From positions 5,360,501 through 5,424,500 of the forward strand of contig NZ_CP133017.1 of NCBI RefSeq assembly GCF_030866765.1: a stretch of 64,000 nucleotides of DNA, given 5' to 3'. The position numbers were made by a program, and so were the translations under genes. Shown here one piece after another: positions 42,779 through 51,764 of this stretch (position 1 is its first letter; every line of letters begins with the position of its first letter). Under the pieces are notes generated by a model, which saw nothing but the letters and a program-made list of their open reading frames with translations, made no database searches and had not been told where the DNA came from. Source of the DNA: Paenibacillus silvisoli (GTDB taxonomy: Bacteria; Bacillota; Bacilli; Paenibacillales; Paenibacillaceae).

Positions 42779-44242
42779 TTATTTCTTTACGGATGCGTTG
42801 TACGCATCGACGACTTCTTTCTGTGCTGCATCCTGCGCTTCTTGAAGCAGCTGCTTCGGATCGGATTTCTCGTCCGTCAGCGCTTTTTGTACCGCTTTTA
42901 CGACGTATGGCGTCAGGCGCTCCTTCAGGAAGTACTCCAGGTGCGTATCGGAAGCCGCTTTGTTCACCGCCGCAACGAGCTCAGGCGAAATATCCTTCGC
43001 GAATTGGGACGGATCGACGTCGTTGCGAACCGACAGCAGGTTCGGGAACATGCCGTTTTCTTGCTGGAACTGCATGGTGCGCTCCATGACTTCCTTGGAG
43101 TTCATGTACGTGATGTACTTCCAAGCCGCGTCCTGCTTTTCTTTGGACGACTTCGGATTGATGATCCAGTACGCGCCGCCGATTTGGCCCGGACCTTTGC
43201 CGCCGGGACCTACCGGATACGGAGCGAAGCCGACGTCGTTCAGATCCATGCCTTGCGCAACGTAGTCGCCGAAGCCGCCGGATGCCGCGTTGGACATGGC
43301 CGCACGACCTTGGAAAATATCGTTCATGTTGTCTTGGTAGCTTTGGAGAACGTTGTTTTGTACGATTTTGTGCGTCCATTTCAAGTCTTTATAGAATTGC
43401 AGCGCTTGAACGGAAGGCTCTTCCGTGAAGGCCAGCTGCACGGTGCCGTCCGGCTGCAGGTGCGTCAGGTCGCCGCCCGCTTGCCATACGTAGTACTCGA
43501 ACCACCAGTCCGCCCATTCCATGCCGAGCAGCGTGATGCCGTATTGCTTCTTATCCGGATTGGTCAGCTTCTTGCCGAACTCCACGAGCTGATCCCAGTC
43601 CGCCGGAGGCGTATCGCGGTCAAGACCCGCTTCTTCGAACATCTTCTTGTTCCAGAACAGGCCGGTTACGTACATGTCGTGCGGTACGCCGTACACTTTG
43701 CCGTCGATCGTGCCCGCTTGCATCGAGGATGCGATGAATTTGTCTTTATCCGCGTAGTTGTCCCAATATGGCGTCAGGTCAAGCGCAAGTCCTTGGCCAA
43801 CCCAGTCGGCGATAATCGGGAAGTGAGCCGCGTGATAGGCTTCCGGTCCGTTGCCGCCGGCCATCGCCGTTACGAACACCTCGCGGTCATTCGTGCCTTG
43901 CGGCATCAGTTCGTGTTTGACTTTAATGCCAGGGTTCGCCGTTTCGAAATCGGCGTAAATTTGTTCTTTCAGCTCTTTCTGCGTATCGTCCGGGTTCGGT
44001 TGGTCCCATACCGTAATTTCGACCGTCGCGCCCGTGTCGGTTGCTGCCGCGTCATCCGTTGCCGCAGCGTTATTCGTCGTGTTGTCGGCGGCTTCCGTCG
44101 TCGTTTCCGTCGTTGCGCCGTCATTCGTGCTGTTTGCCGTGTTGTTGTTGTTATTGCCGCCCCCGCAAGCAGACACAATGAGCATCAAGATTAGAACGCT
44201 TGCTAAAACCGTCCATTTTCTAAACCGCTTTGCGTTGTTCAA
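42779..44242 (-). CDS. Extracellular solute-binding protein (lipoprotein)
   Basis: A 487-residue sugar-binding lipoprotein. Signal WTVLASVLILMLIVSACGGG with the lipobox Cys near residue 24. A linker rich in N, T, A and D (about 27-70) precedes the binding domain (VEITVWDQPNPDDTQKEL). The pocket region includes GLFWNKKMFEEAGLD and GGAYWIINPKSSKEKQDAAW. The start is TTG 44242, 7 bases after GGGAGG; frames starting further upstream lack a site. First gene of the operon, divergent from its histidine kinase. Confidence 0.9.
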   Translation of the reverse strand: MNNAKRFRKWTVLASVLILMLIVSACGGGNNNNNTANSTNDGATTETTTEAADNTTNNAAATDDAAATDTGATVEITVWDQPNPDDTQKELKEQIYADFETANPGIKVKHELMPQGTNDREVFVTAMAGGNGPEAYHAAHFPIIADWVGQGLALDLTPYWDNYADKDKFIASSMQAGTIDGKVYGVPHDMYVTGLFWNKKMFEEAGLDRDTPPADWDQLVEFGKKLTNPDKKQYGITLLGMEWADWWFEYYVWQAGGDLTHLQPDGTVQLAFTEEPSVQALQFYKDLKWTHKIVQNNVLQSYQDNMNDIFQGRAAMSNAASGGFGDYVAQGMDLNDVGFAPYPVGPGGKGPGQIGGAYWIINPKSSKEKQDAAWKYITYMNSKEVMERTMQFQQENGMFPNLLSVRNDVDPSQFAKDISPELVAAVNKAASDTHLEYFLKERLTPYVVKAVQKALTDEKSDPKQLLQEAQDAAQKEVVDAYNASVKK

Positions 44243-44288
44243 TTGACTGCCTCCCTCGTATGGATGAAGTTTACATGCCCAGTATACC

Positions 44289-44302
44289 GCCGCCATGACA
44301 GC
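44289..44302. promoter_or_regulatory. Candidate cre site upstream of the transport operon
   Basis: TGACAGCGCTTTCT matches TGWNANCGNTNWCA at 13 of 14 positions. It lies 47 bases upstream of the binding-protein start. A weaker cre-like site, AGTAAGCGCTGCCA, lies at about 44410-44423 before the divergent kinase gene. Confidence 0.6.
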
Positions 44303-44441
44303 GCTTTCTATGTAATATCGTAACATCCTATTAGCAATTTTTTAACTTTTATCTAGAAATTCACAGCGCCGGCTAAAGGAGAACGAAAGAAACCTGTCGA
44401 ATATTCGCAGTAAGCGCTGCCACGATCTGGAGGGATTCCGC

Positions 44442-46298
44442 TTGAAACCGTTGTGGTCTTACATGCAGCATCTGAACCAGCAGTTCCGCAGCAAAATCAT
44501 CCTATCCTTCTTCATCGTCATCAGCCTCACGGCTTTCATTATGGGTTACTCCTATTACCGGATTATGAGCAACGAGCTCGAAGCCTCCACGCTGCAAGGG
44601 CTGGAGAAGCTGACGGAGCAGACGATCGACACGCTGAATCTCCATTTCAAAACGATCGGCAATACCGGGTACAGCTATTTCAGCGACACGTCGCTCCAGA
44701 AATTTCTCGACGCCGAAGAGCCTGATTTTGAAATCCAGCAATACTACCGGAACAAGCTCGCATCCCAAAAAATTCAAAACCCGCTCATCTCCTTCATCGC
44801 CATCACCGATCTGAAAGGCGAGCAGATCAGCAGCTACTACTATTACAATGACGGCGTGCGGAAGCTGCTCGATAAAGAGCAGGAAGGTCTGTACGAGAAG
44901 GCGCTCTTTCTAGACGGCGTTCCGCTCTGGCACGTATCGTATACGACGATCAGCACCACCGTTGTACCGGTGAAAACGATCAGCTACATCCAGCTGCTCA
45001 AGCGCATCACGATGAATGCGCAGCATCCGATCGGCTACATCAAGATCGACATCGACCCCCGCGTATTGGAGAAAATCTTTCTCGCCATGCAGAACGACGA
45101 CGGCAGCAGCAGCTACATTATCGATAAAACCGGCACGATCGTTTATTCCCGCAACGAGGGCGAGATCGGAGCCTCCATCGCGGGCACGCCTTTGTTCGAC
45201 AGCTATAAGAGCGCGAGAGCGTCCAACCAGTACGTGGATTTCCGGTTCCAGGACCGGGATGACCGGACCAACATCGGCTTCTACCATAACCTTGGCTTCG
45301 CCGATTACGTGGTGATCGGCAGCGTGCCGCTTGACCGTATTTTGCAAAAGGTCGATACGTTCCGGAACACGCTGATCGTCATTGCCGCCATCAGCTTCCT
45401 GATCGCGATGCTGCTCGGCTCTCTCATTGCCGCCGGCGTTACGCGCCCGCTCAAGGAGCTCAACAAGAAGATGAAGCTGGTCGAGATGGGCGACTTCCAA
45501 GCCTTCATTCAGGTAAAAGGAAACGACGAGCTATCCACGATCCAGCATAGCTTCAATAAGATGACCTCGGAGATCAGCACCCTGATTTCGAAGGTGTACG
45601 AAACGGAGCTGCTTAAGAAGGAAGCCGAGATTAAGGCGCTGCAATCGCAAATTAATCCGCATTTTCTGTACAACACGCTCAGCACGATCGACAGCATCTC
45701 CTCCATCCATGGCGATGAACGGATTTCGTACATCTGCATGGCGCTCGGGAAGATGCTCCGCTATAACCTCAACGGCGGAAGCATCGCGACCATTAAAGAA
45801 GAGATGGATCATCTCAATCAATATTTGTCCATCTATAAAATCCGGTTTCCGGAAAAGTTCCATTTCGAAATCATGACCGATGATCAGATCGAATCGCTGA
45901 TTCTGCCCAAGTTTCTCATCCAGCCGCTTGTCGAGAACGCCATCATTCACGGCTTGGAGCAGAAGGTCGGCTATAAATTCGTCCGCGTCACGCTGATGAG
46001 CCTGGACGAGCATTCGCTGCAAATCATCATCGAGGATAACGGCGTCGGGATGGAGCCGGCCATGATCGAGCTGTTCCACCGGAAGCTGAGCGATCCGCAC
46101 GATATTATGACCCGTCAAATCTCTTCTTCGCGGACGATGATCGGCATGGCCAACGTCTTCAAACGGATTCAGATGTATTACGGCAGCGATCCTCAAGTGA
46201 CCATCGACAGCAAGCCCGGGGCCGGGACGCGCATTTACTTTGTTTTGCCAAAGCAGACGGCAGGAGGTGGTAGCGTTGAAAGTGTTAATCGTGGATGA
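44442..46298 (+). CDS. YesM-type sensor histidine kinase
   Basis: A 618-residue membrane kinase. Spans about residues 18-38 and 305-328 bound an extracellular sensor domain with YFSDTSLQKFLDAEEPD and SYIIDKTGTIVYSRN (Cache-like). HAMP ends near 380. The kinase core has LQSQINPHFLYNTLSTIDSI with the phosphoacceptor His near 407, and the ATPase domain has PLVENAIIHGLEQ and EDNGVGM. TTG 44442 lies 8 bases after GGAGGG. Its end overlaps the regulator gene by 23 bases. Confidence 0.92.
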   Translation: MKPLWSYMQHLNQQFRSKIILSFFIVISLTAFIMGYSYYRIMSNELEASTLQGLEKLTEQTIDTLNLHFKTIGNTGYSYFSDTSLQKFLDAEEPDFEIQQYYRNKLASQKIQNPLISFIAITDLKGEQISSYYYYNDGVRKLLDKEQEGLYEKALFLDGVPLWHVSYTTISTTVVPVKTISYIQLLKRITMNAQHPIGYIKIDIDPRVLEKIFLAMQNDDGSSSYIIDKTGTIVYSRNEGEIGASIAGTPLFDSYKSARASNQYVDFRFQDRDDRTNIGFYHNLGFADYVVIGSVPLDRILQKVDTFRNTLIVIAAISFLIAMLLGSLIAAGVTRPLKELNKKMKLVEMGDFQAFIQVKGNDELSTIQHSFNKMTSEISTLISKVYETELLKKEAEIKALQSQINPHFLYNTLSTIDSISSIHGDERISYICMALGKMLRYNLNGGSIATIKEEMDHLNQYLSIYKIRFPEKFHFEIMTDDQIESLILPKFLIQPLVENAIIHGLEQKVGYKFVRVTLMSLDEHSLQIIIEDNGVGMEPAMIELFHRKLSDPHDIMTRQISSSRTMIGMANVFKRIQMYYGSDPQVTIDSKPGAGTRIYFVLPKQTAGGGSVESVNRG

Positions 46299-47871
46299 TG
46301 AGCCGTTGCTTCGCGAAGGGCTTATTCGCAAAATCGCTTGGGAGCCGCTTGGCCTGCAGCTCGCCGGGGAAGCCGGCGACGGGTTCGAGGCGATGTTTCA
46401 GCTGGCGAACTGCCAGCCGGACATCGTCTTGACCGACGTCCGCATGCCCGGCATGGACGGGCTGCAGTTCATCAACTCCGCCCGCACCAACTTCCCGCGG
46501 ACGAAATTCGTTATCATCAGCGGGTTCGACGAGTTCGAGTATGTGCGCGAGGCGCTGCTCTATAATGTGCGCGACTATTTGCTCAAGCCAATTGACAAAG
46601 AGAAGCTGAACACGCTGCTGGAGGGCATCTGCGAGGAGCTGCGCAAAGAGCAGCTGGAGGCTGCCGACCGGAGCCGGCTGACGGAGCTGGACGATATGAT
46701 CCGGCAGAGCAATCTGCAGCCGCTTGATTTTCAGCTGACGCACCTGATTTCCGAGCAGGAAGCAAGGTGGGACGGCATCCCTGCCGGCTTGATGCAGTGC
46801 GCCGCTTTCGCCGGCGCCTCCGTCAAAATCGTGTACCGCAACGAATCGTCGCGGTTTCAAGAAAACGAGGAGCCGCTTGCCCGTTTCGCCATTCAAAATA
46901 TTATCGAGAACACGCTGGCGACCGAGGCCGGTCTGCAGTTTCTGCCCTTCAAGCACGCGTACCACACGGAGGAGATCATCGTCTTCCTCGGCTCGGAGCG
47001 CGAGCTGGCGCTGCCGAGGCTCGTCGAGATGTTTCGTCAGACGGCGGAGTGGATCAAGCAGCATCTCGGGCTTGTCATCTCCGTCGGCATCGGCGGCGTC
47101 AAGAGCGGGATGACGCAGCTTCGCCTCTCTTGCATGGAAGCGCGCAAGGCGCTGCAGAACCGTCTATTGTTTGGCAACGGCAACGTGTACATCGACAGCG
47201 AGACGGAGTCCGCGACCGCTTCTTCGTATCCGCGCGTCTTCGTCCAAGCCGAGCGCGCGTTGAGCGCGATGCTTGAGGAAGGCCGGCATCAGGAGTTTCT
47301 CGATTATGCGGGCCAGCTGTTCCACAAGCTGTCGGAAACGTCCGGCGCGCGCTATGAGCAGGTCGAGTACTTGTACACGGACATCATTCATATGCTGCGC
47401 AAGCACGCCGCGAAGACGGCGACCGATCTGCCCAATTGGAATTTGGGCACGCCGATCGCCAATTTGGACAGCTTGACCAGCTGGAAGGACATTATCTCGA
47501 TCATCGAGCAGCAGCTTGAACGGCTGAGCGGCCTGCTGAACCGGAGCGCGGATCAATCCTGCGACGAAATCATCGAGAGCGTGAAGCAGTATATCGAGGT
47601 CCATTACGCGGAGGAGCTGTCGCTGCAATGGGTGGGGGAAACGTACTTTATCCACCCGAACTATTTCTCCAAGCGGTTCAAAACCGTCGTCGGCAGCAGC
47701 TTCAACGACTATTTGACGAAGGTGCGGATCGACCGCTCGAAGGAGCTGCTGCGCACGACGACGCTCAAGATCGCCCGCATCTCGCAGCTGGTCGGCTATG
47801 ACGACCAGAACTATTTCTGCAATGTGTTTAAGAAGGTGACGGGAATCAGCCCGTCGGCTTATCGGAGTTGA
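46276..47871 (+). CDS. YesN-type response regulator with AraC-family domain
   Basis: A 531-residue regulator. Receiver domain about 1-120: KVLIVDDEPLLREGL, phosphorylated Asp in PDIVLTDVRMPGMDG near 54, Lys in YLLKPIDKE near 104. The middle part contains the YesN-type region (LGLVISVGIGGVKSGMTQLR). The AraC domain is about 430-531, with SLQWVGETYFIHPNYFSKRF and IARISQLVGYDDQNYFCNVF. TTG 46276, 7 bases after GGAGGT, is the start. It should regulate the divergent transport operon. Confidence 0.92.
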   Translation: MKVLIVDDEPLLREGLIRKIAWEPLGLQLAGEAGDGFEAMFQLANCQPDIVLTDVRMPGMDGLQFINSARTNFPRTKFVIISGFDEFEYVREALLYNVRDYLLKPIDKEKLNTLLEGICEELRKEQLEAADRSRLTELDDMIRQSNLQPLDFQLTHLISEQEARWDGIPAGLMQCAAFAGASVKIVYRNESSRFQENEEPLARFAIQNIIENTLATEAGLQFLPFKHAYHTEEIIVFLGSERELALPRLVEMFRQTAEWIKQHLGLVISVGIGGVKSGMTQLRLSCMEARKALQNRLLFGNGNVYIDSETESATASSYPRVFVQAERALSAMLEEGRHQEFLDYAGQLFHKLSETSGARYEQVEYLYTDIIHMLRKHAAKTATDLPNWNLGTPIANLDSLTSWKDIISIIEQQLERLSGLLNRSADQSCDEIIESVKQYIEVHYAEELSLQWVGETYFIHPNYFSKRFKTVVGSSFNDYLTKVRIDRSKELLRTTTLKIARISQLVGYDDQNYFCNVFKKVTGISPSAYRS

Positions 47872-47947
47872 GTGGGCGGGACTCGCGCGTTCATGGTGAC
47901 AGGGAGCGCGGACTTGCTCTAGAATCACGCCCCGTGGCGCAAGAGAG

Positions 47948-48093
47948 GGAACAGTTCCCCCTTCTTTCGCCGGAATCGCGCCGATTGGGTGGCGAAGGGG
48001 GGAATCGTTCCACCTCTTGCCCCGAAATCGCGCCGATTGGGCAGCGAAGGGGGAATTGTTCCACTTCCCGCCCCAACGAGAGGGGACAGTTCC
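47948..48093. repeat. Repeat block with four GGAA-x-GTTCC boxes
   Basis: Boxes GGAACAGTTCC (47948), GGAATCGTTCC (48001), GGAATTGTTCC (48052) and GGACAGTTCC (48084). The first three are about 52 bases apart and the unit ATCGCGCCGATTGGG plus GCGAAGGGGG is repeated between them. Confidence 0.7.
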
Positions 48094-48125
48094 ACTCTCG
48101 GCCCAAAAATCGACGCTCCCCTCTT

Positions 48126-48311
48126 CTAACGAACTCCAGAAGCGTTATTTTACCGAAATAACGTCATTCTGAAATCTAACGAACTCCAGCGACGTTATTT
48201 GAGGAAAATTCATCGGAAATCACCCTTTTTGCGCCAAATAGCGTCTATAGGATTCGTTAGCTTCAGATTTCAGCCGATTTCGCGTAAATAAGCGCTTTAC
48301 GATTCGTTAGC
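48126..48311. repeat. 186-bp four-unit palindromic element, copy 3
   Basis: Forward units at 48126 and 48176 (CTAACGAACTCCAG), reverse units ending at 48261 and 48311 (GATTCGTTAGC). Length and unit offsets equal those of copies 1 and 2, ten kilobases away. Confidence 0.85.
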
Positions 48312-48428
48312 CGGTATTGCAATCCACCTCCCTATCCACGAAGAAACGGTCAACCGCGGAAGGATTATGCTGGAAATTGTCGAAACAGTATAGCTACACG
48401 TCATAACTTTGAGAAGGGAATACGCTTC

Positions 48429-48710
48429 GTGAGCAGGAAAATGATCGCTCTACCACTTAAGCAGCTTAAAAATAAAGCGCTCTTCGTTTCAGTCCTAATC
48501 TCAAGCCCAGTTGCTATACTCCTATCCAAGTCAGCGGATCTTGCTCTAGGCAAAGTCCTTATTTTGTTTTGGACCTTGTGGGGCGGAGCGTTCCTGATTA
48601 GTTTCTTCTTCATGCTGAGATCCGAAATCAGCAAAAGCAGAAGCTCGTCGGCTCGCGGCACTGCAAGCAATGGGAGCAACAACGTGGGACATCGGCGGAA
48701 AATCGTGTAA
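48429..48710 (+). CDS. Small membrane protein (93 aa)
   Basis: A 93-residue protein with two hydrophobic segments (about residues 15-33 and 40-60) and a basic, Ser-rich tail (SKSRSSSARGT). The GTG start at 48429 has GAGAAGGG about 10 bases upstream. No family recognised. A strong terminator follows. Confidence 0.55.
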   Translation: MSRKMIALPLKQLKNKALFVSVLISSPVAILLSKSADLALGKVLILFWTLWGGAFLISFFFMLRSEISKSRSSSARGTASNGSNNVGHRRKIV

Positions 48711-48720
48711 CGGAACGAAA

Positions 48721-48767
48721 AAAATCGCCCTCTACCCCGGCCGCCAAGCCGGATAGAGGGCGATTTT
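48721..48767. terminator. Bidirectional rho-independent terminator
   Basis: AAAATCGCCCTCTA pairs with TAGAGGGCGATTTT, with an inner CCGGC/GCCGG pair. It separates the plus-strand small membrane-protein gene from the convergent Bax-inhibitor gene. Confidence 0.9.
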
Positions 48768-48770
48768 CAT

Positions 48771-49508
48771 TTATCGGCTGCGAAGCTTCGAGAGCAGCCG
48801 CAATATTTCAATATACAGCCACACCAGCGTCACCATCAGCCCGAATGCGCCGTACCATTCCATGAACTTCGGCGCTCCCCGGTTCGCCCCTTGCTCGATG
48901 AAGTCGAAATCGAGCACGAGATTCAAAGCGGCGACAACGACGATCACGAGCGAAATGCCGATGCCGATCAAGCTGTTGTCGCGCAAATACGGAACCGCTA
49001 CGCCGAACAAGCCGAGTACGATACTGACGAGGTACACGAGCGCGATGCCGGCGGTTGCCGCGAATACGCCCAGCTTGAAGTTCTCGGTCGCTTTGATCAG
49101 CCTTGTTTTGTAAGCAAGCAGCAGCGCGACGAAGACGCACATCGTGATCAGCGCGGCCTGCATCGTAATGCCGTTAAACCTCACTTCATAGGAGGCGGAC
49201 AACGCGCCTAGAAAAGCGCCTTCCAACGCGCCGTAGACCGGCACGAGAAACGGAGCCGTCGTCGGCTTGAAGCTGATGATCAGCGCCAGGATCAGGCCGC
49301 CGATCGCGCCGCCGATCGCGTATGGCGTTACATTTTGCCCGTTAAAGTACATCGACCATGTAGCAAACGCGCCGCCCAGCAAGATCGCCAGCGTAATAAA
49401 AGCCTTATTCACCGTGCCTTCGATCGTCATCCGGTCGGAACCGATATGCGGACCGGATTTCTCGAACGACTTGTCGTTCAACGTTGGATTGCCGCTTCTT
49501 CCTAGCAC
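48771..49508 (-). CDS. Bax inhibitor-1/YccA-family membrane protein
   Basis: A 245-residue membrane protein with seven spans starting near residue 35 (AFITLAILLGGAFATWSMYF) and a short basic end. Bax-inhibitor-1 proteins are pH-sensitive Ca2+ leak channels in characterised cases; the loop ASYEVRFNGI and the end region VLDFDFIEQGA with conserved acidic residues fit. GTG 49508, 6 bases after AGGAGATG, gives the usual start LGRSGNPTL. It lies 34 bases downstream of the kinase stop and may use its own promoter. Confidence 0.88.
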   Translation of the reverse strand: MLGRSGNPTLNDKSFEKSGPHIGSDRMTIEGTVNKAFITLAILLGGAFATWSMYFNGQNVTPYAIGGAIGGLILALIISFKPTTAPFLVPVYGALEGAFLGALSASYEVRFNGITMQAALITMCVFVALLLAYKTRLIKATENFKLGVFAATAGIALVYLVSIVLGLFGVAVPYLRDNSLIGIGISLVIVVVAALNLVLDFDFIEQGANRGAPKFMEWYGAFGLMVTLVWLYIEILRLLSKLRSR

Positions 49509-49542
49509 GAACCCATCTCCTCTTAAGTAGATTTCAGCCCTA

Positions 49543-51294
49543 TTATAGCATAGGAATTTCCAACCTGAAGTGAATATAACCGTCCTCCGCGTTAACATTT
49601 ATCGTGCCTTTGTAGAAGTCAACGCGCTCCCGGACCACGGCAAGGCCGATGCCTTGATGCCCGCCGTCGCCTCCTTTGGTGCTGTAGCCCGGGCTGAACA
49701 TACGGTCGATCTGCGCTTGGTCGCATGCAGCCTCGATCGGGTTCGAGATGACGAACACCAGCATGCCCGCTTCCGACCAGCCTTTCACGGAGACATGGCG
49801 CTGCTCCAGCGGCAGCCCGCTAACCTCGTCGCAAGCGTTGTCGATGAGATTTCCGATGATTTTCACGATGTCGACCGATTTGACGCCAAGCGCAAGACCT
49901 TCCAGTCCGGTAAAATGATACTCGAACAAAATGCGCGCCCGCATCGCCTGCGCCAGCTTCGCTTGGATGAGCGCGGCCACGGCAGGGTTCCCGATGCGAA
50001 TAATATCGTTGACCTCGTTGATTTCCTCGATCAACTCTTCCATGTATCGCTTCTGATCGGCCTGCTTCCCTCTCGACAGCATGGCATACATCGTTTGCAC
50101 ATGGTTCAGGAAGTCGTGCCGCTGGCTGCGGATTTCCGTGAACAGCGTGTCCATATTTTGAATATACAGCTCCTGGGTCGATTGGACGGCGCTTTCTTTG
50201 CTCTTATTCACATAGCGGAAAACGAAGAATATGCACAGCAGGCTGACAAACGTATAGAGCGCAACAAGCAGCGACAGCCGAAGCAGCTGCACGTTCAGCG
50301 TTCGTTCGGTGGCGGCATAGTCGGTGACGATTTCGATGACATAGGGCAGGTCCCGCTGCACCTGAGCCGCCTTCGTTTCGGCAGGTACGTAGACGAACGT
50401 TTTGAGCACCGATTTGCCCTTCCACTTCCCGGTGACGCTAATCGTCTGCCCCGTCTCGACCGCTTCTCTGAAGCTCGCCATGTCGTCCGAAAGCTTGATC
50501 TGATAGGAGCCGAACAAGATCGGCTGATCATAGACGGATACGAAGGCATTGCCGTTATTGTCCGTGTACGTTTTCAGCGACTTGCCGAACGTAAGCCCGT
50601 TTAATCCCGCAATCTCGATAATATCCGGATTGGAGGAGAGCGTCTTTTGCACGATCGTATCGCTGCCCGTAATTTGTTTATATTTCTTGATTTGCCCGGC
50701 ATTCACGAATACGCCGATCACATAATCGGTCGTCCCGTCATTATAAAAGCCGAACTTGGTCACTTCGCTTGAGCCGTTAGCCGGAACCTCGGAGATGCCG
50801 GACCAGAAGTGCTCGAGCTTCTGACCCTCCGGAATGGTGACCTCATGCTGCGTCAATAGCTGATGGTAGGCCGTATACCAGTAGCCAAAAGCTTTGGTGC
50901 TCTTGATTCGCAGCTCATTGGGCTCGGAAGACTTCACAACGCCGATATCATCGCCGGCCGGAACGCGCGTCATGAGCGAGATGCCGTCAATGCCGACCTT
51001 CGCCGCAAGCGCTCGCAGCTGCTCATTCGAAATCCGGTCTATGTTGAGGTCCAACTGCGCCTGAACCGCAATCGCGGCCATGCGAAGCTTCTCGCCGACC
51101 AGATCCTCCGCATAATAAGAGCCTTCCTCCGACTGCTCGATCGAGGTCCGGATCTGATCGGCCGTCGATGCCATGCGCAGCGTTAAATCGTCGGTCAGCA
51201 GCTTTTTCGTATACCAATAGTAGGAGGCATTGTTAATCATGACAAGGATGACGGCTAAGCTGAACGTGATGATAATACGAGTGTTGAGTCTCAT
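49543..51294 (-). CDS. Spo0B-type sensor histidine kinase, no local response regulator
   Basis: A 583-residue membrane kinase. Spans about residues 7-27 and 375-397 flank a large extracellular sensor. The cytoplasmic part has the Spo0B-type helix with EIRSQRHDFLNHVQTMYAML (phosphoacceptor His near 430) and an ATPase domain with NLIDNACDEV and GIGLAVVRERV. This is the DcuS/CitA-like layout. ATG 51294 is preceded by AGGAG. Kinases of this type normally lie beside a response regulator; none is adjacent here. Confidence 0.88.
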   Translation of the reverse strand: MRLNTRIIITFSLAVILVMINNASYYWYTKKLLTDDLTLRMASTADQIRTSIEQSEEGSYYAEDLVGEKLRMAAIAVQAQLDLNIDRISNEQLRALAAKVGIDGISLMTRVPAGDDIGVVKSSEPNELRIKSTKAFGYWYTAYHQLLTQHEVTIPEGQKLEHFWSGISEVPANGSSEVTKFGFYNDGTTDYVIGVFVNAGQIKKYKQITGSDTIVQKTLSSNPDIIEIAGLNGLTFGKSLKTYTDNNGNAFVSVYDQPILFGSYQIKLSDDMASFREAVETGQTISVTGKWKGKSVLKTFVYVPAETKAAQVQRDLPYVIEIVTDYAATERTLNVQLLRLSLLVALYTFVSLLCIFFVFRYVNKSKESAVQSTQELYIQNMDTLFTEIRSQRHDFLNHVQTMYAMLSRGKQADQKRYMEELIEEINEVNDIIRIGNPAVAALIQAKLAQAMRARILFEYHFTGLEGLALGVKSVDIVKIIGNLIDNACDEVSGLPLEQRHVSVKGWSEAGMLVFVISNPIEAACDQAQIDRMFSPGYSTKGGDGGHQGIGLAVVRERVDFYKGTINVNAEDGYIHFRLEIPML

Positions 51295-51426
51295 AATGCT
51301 CCTATTCTCTCTCTCTGATTGGAACGATCTTACAATAGTATAGTACCAGGCGCTAGAGATGTCTATCGCAGGGAAAACGAAAGAGCCGGTGCGCATCCGC
51401 CCTTGCGCCCAGCCCCTCTGCCACGA

Positions 51427-51675
51427 TTATTCCGCTTTAATCCAGCTTACATCCTTTTCTTCCAAATACGCCTGCCATTCCTTCGGCGCTTCCACGTCGC
51501 TGACGATCATATCGACATCCTTGACGTCGGCCGGGAATGCTTAGCGTTCACCCTGCCGCCGAGAAAATAAATCTCCCCGGAGAACAGCCCTTTATTCTGG
51601 TATTCGATGAGCAAATACATCGTCGGAGCGGATAAGGTAATGACCGTAATATTTTTGCGGTTTAGCCGGATTATG
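51427..51675 (-). pseudogene. DeoR-family regulator remnant
   Basis: Two frames of the minus strand carry pieces of a DeoR sugar-phosphate-sensing domain. The first piece reads LNRKNITVITLSAPTMYLL and LFSGEIYFLGGRVNAKHS (strand, helix, GG-x-V motif). After a jump, the second reads ADVKDVDMIVSDVEAPKEWQ and ends EKDVSWIKAE with a TAA at 51427-51429. The stretch that normally joins them, and the whole DNA-binding N-terminus, are missing. It abuts the fourth 186-bp element. Probably the former regulator of the transport operon upstream. Confidence 0.7.
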
Positions 51676-51764
51676 TTGGATTAGGTTGTAATTGAGGTTG
51701 GATTCCCACAACCGCTGTGCGCCATGCATTGCCACCGGTGGCGCTTTTGCGCGTTTCATACCCG

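Larger units (their letters stand above)
47872..48425. other. Intergenic region with two repeat families
   Basis: About 550 bases without a gene. It holds a GGAA-N-GTTCC repeat block (47948-48093) and one copy of the 186-bp four-unit element (48126-48311). No separate terminator was seen after the response regulator gene, so these elements may do that job. Confidence 0.65.

Noticed and set aside
42743-44194. Long plus-strand open frame (483 codons) opposite the second solute-binding-protein gene
   Set aside because: It mirrors the codon pattern of the receptor gene, has no ribosome site, and its composition is that of a shadow frame.
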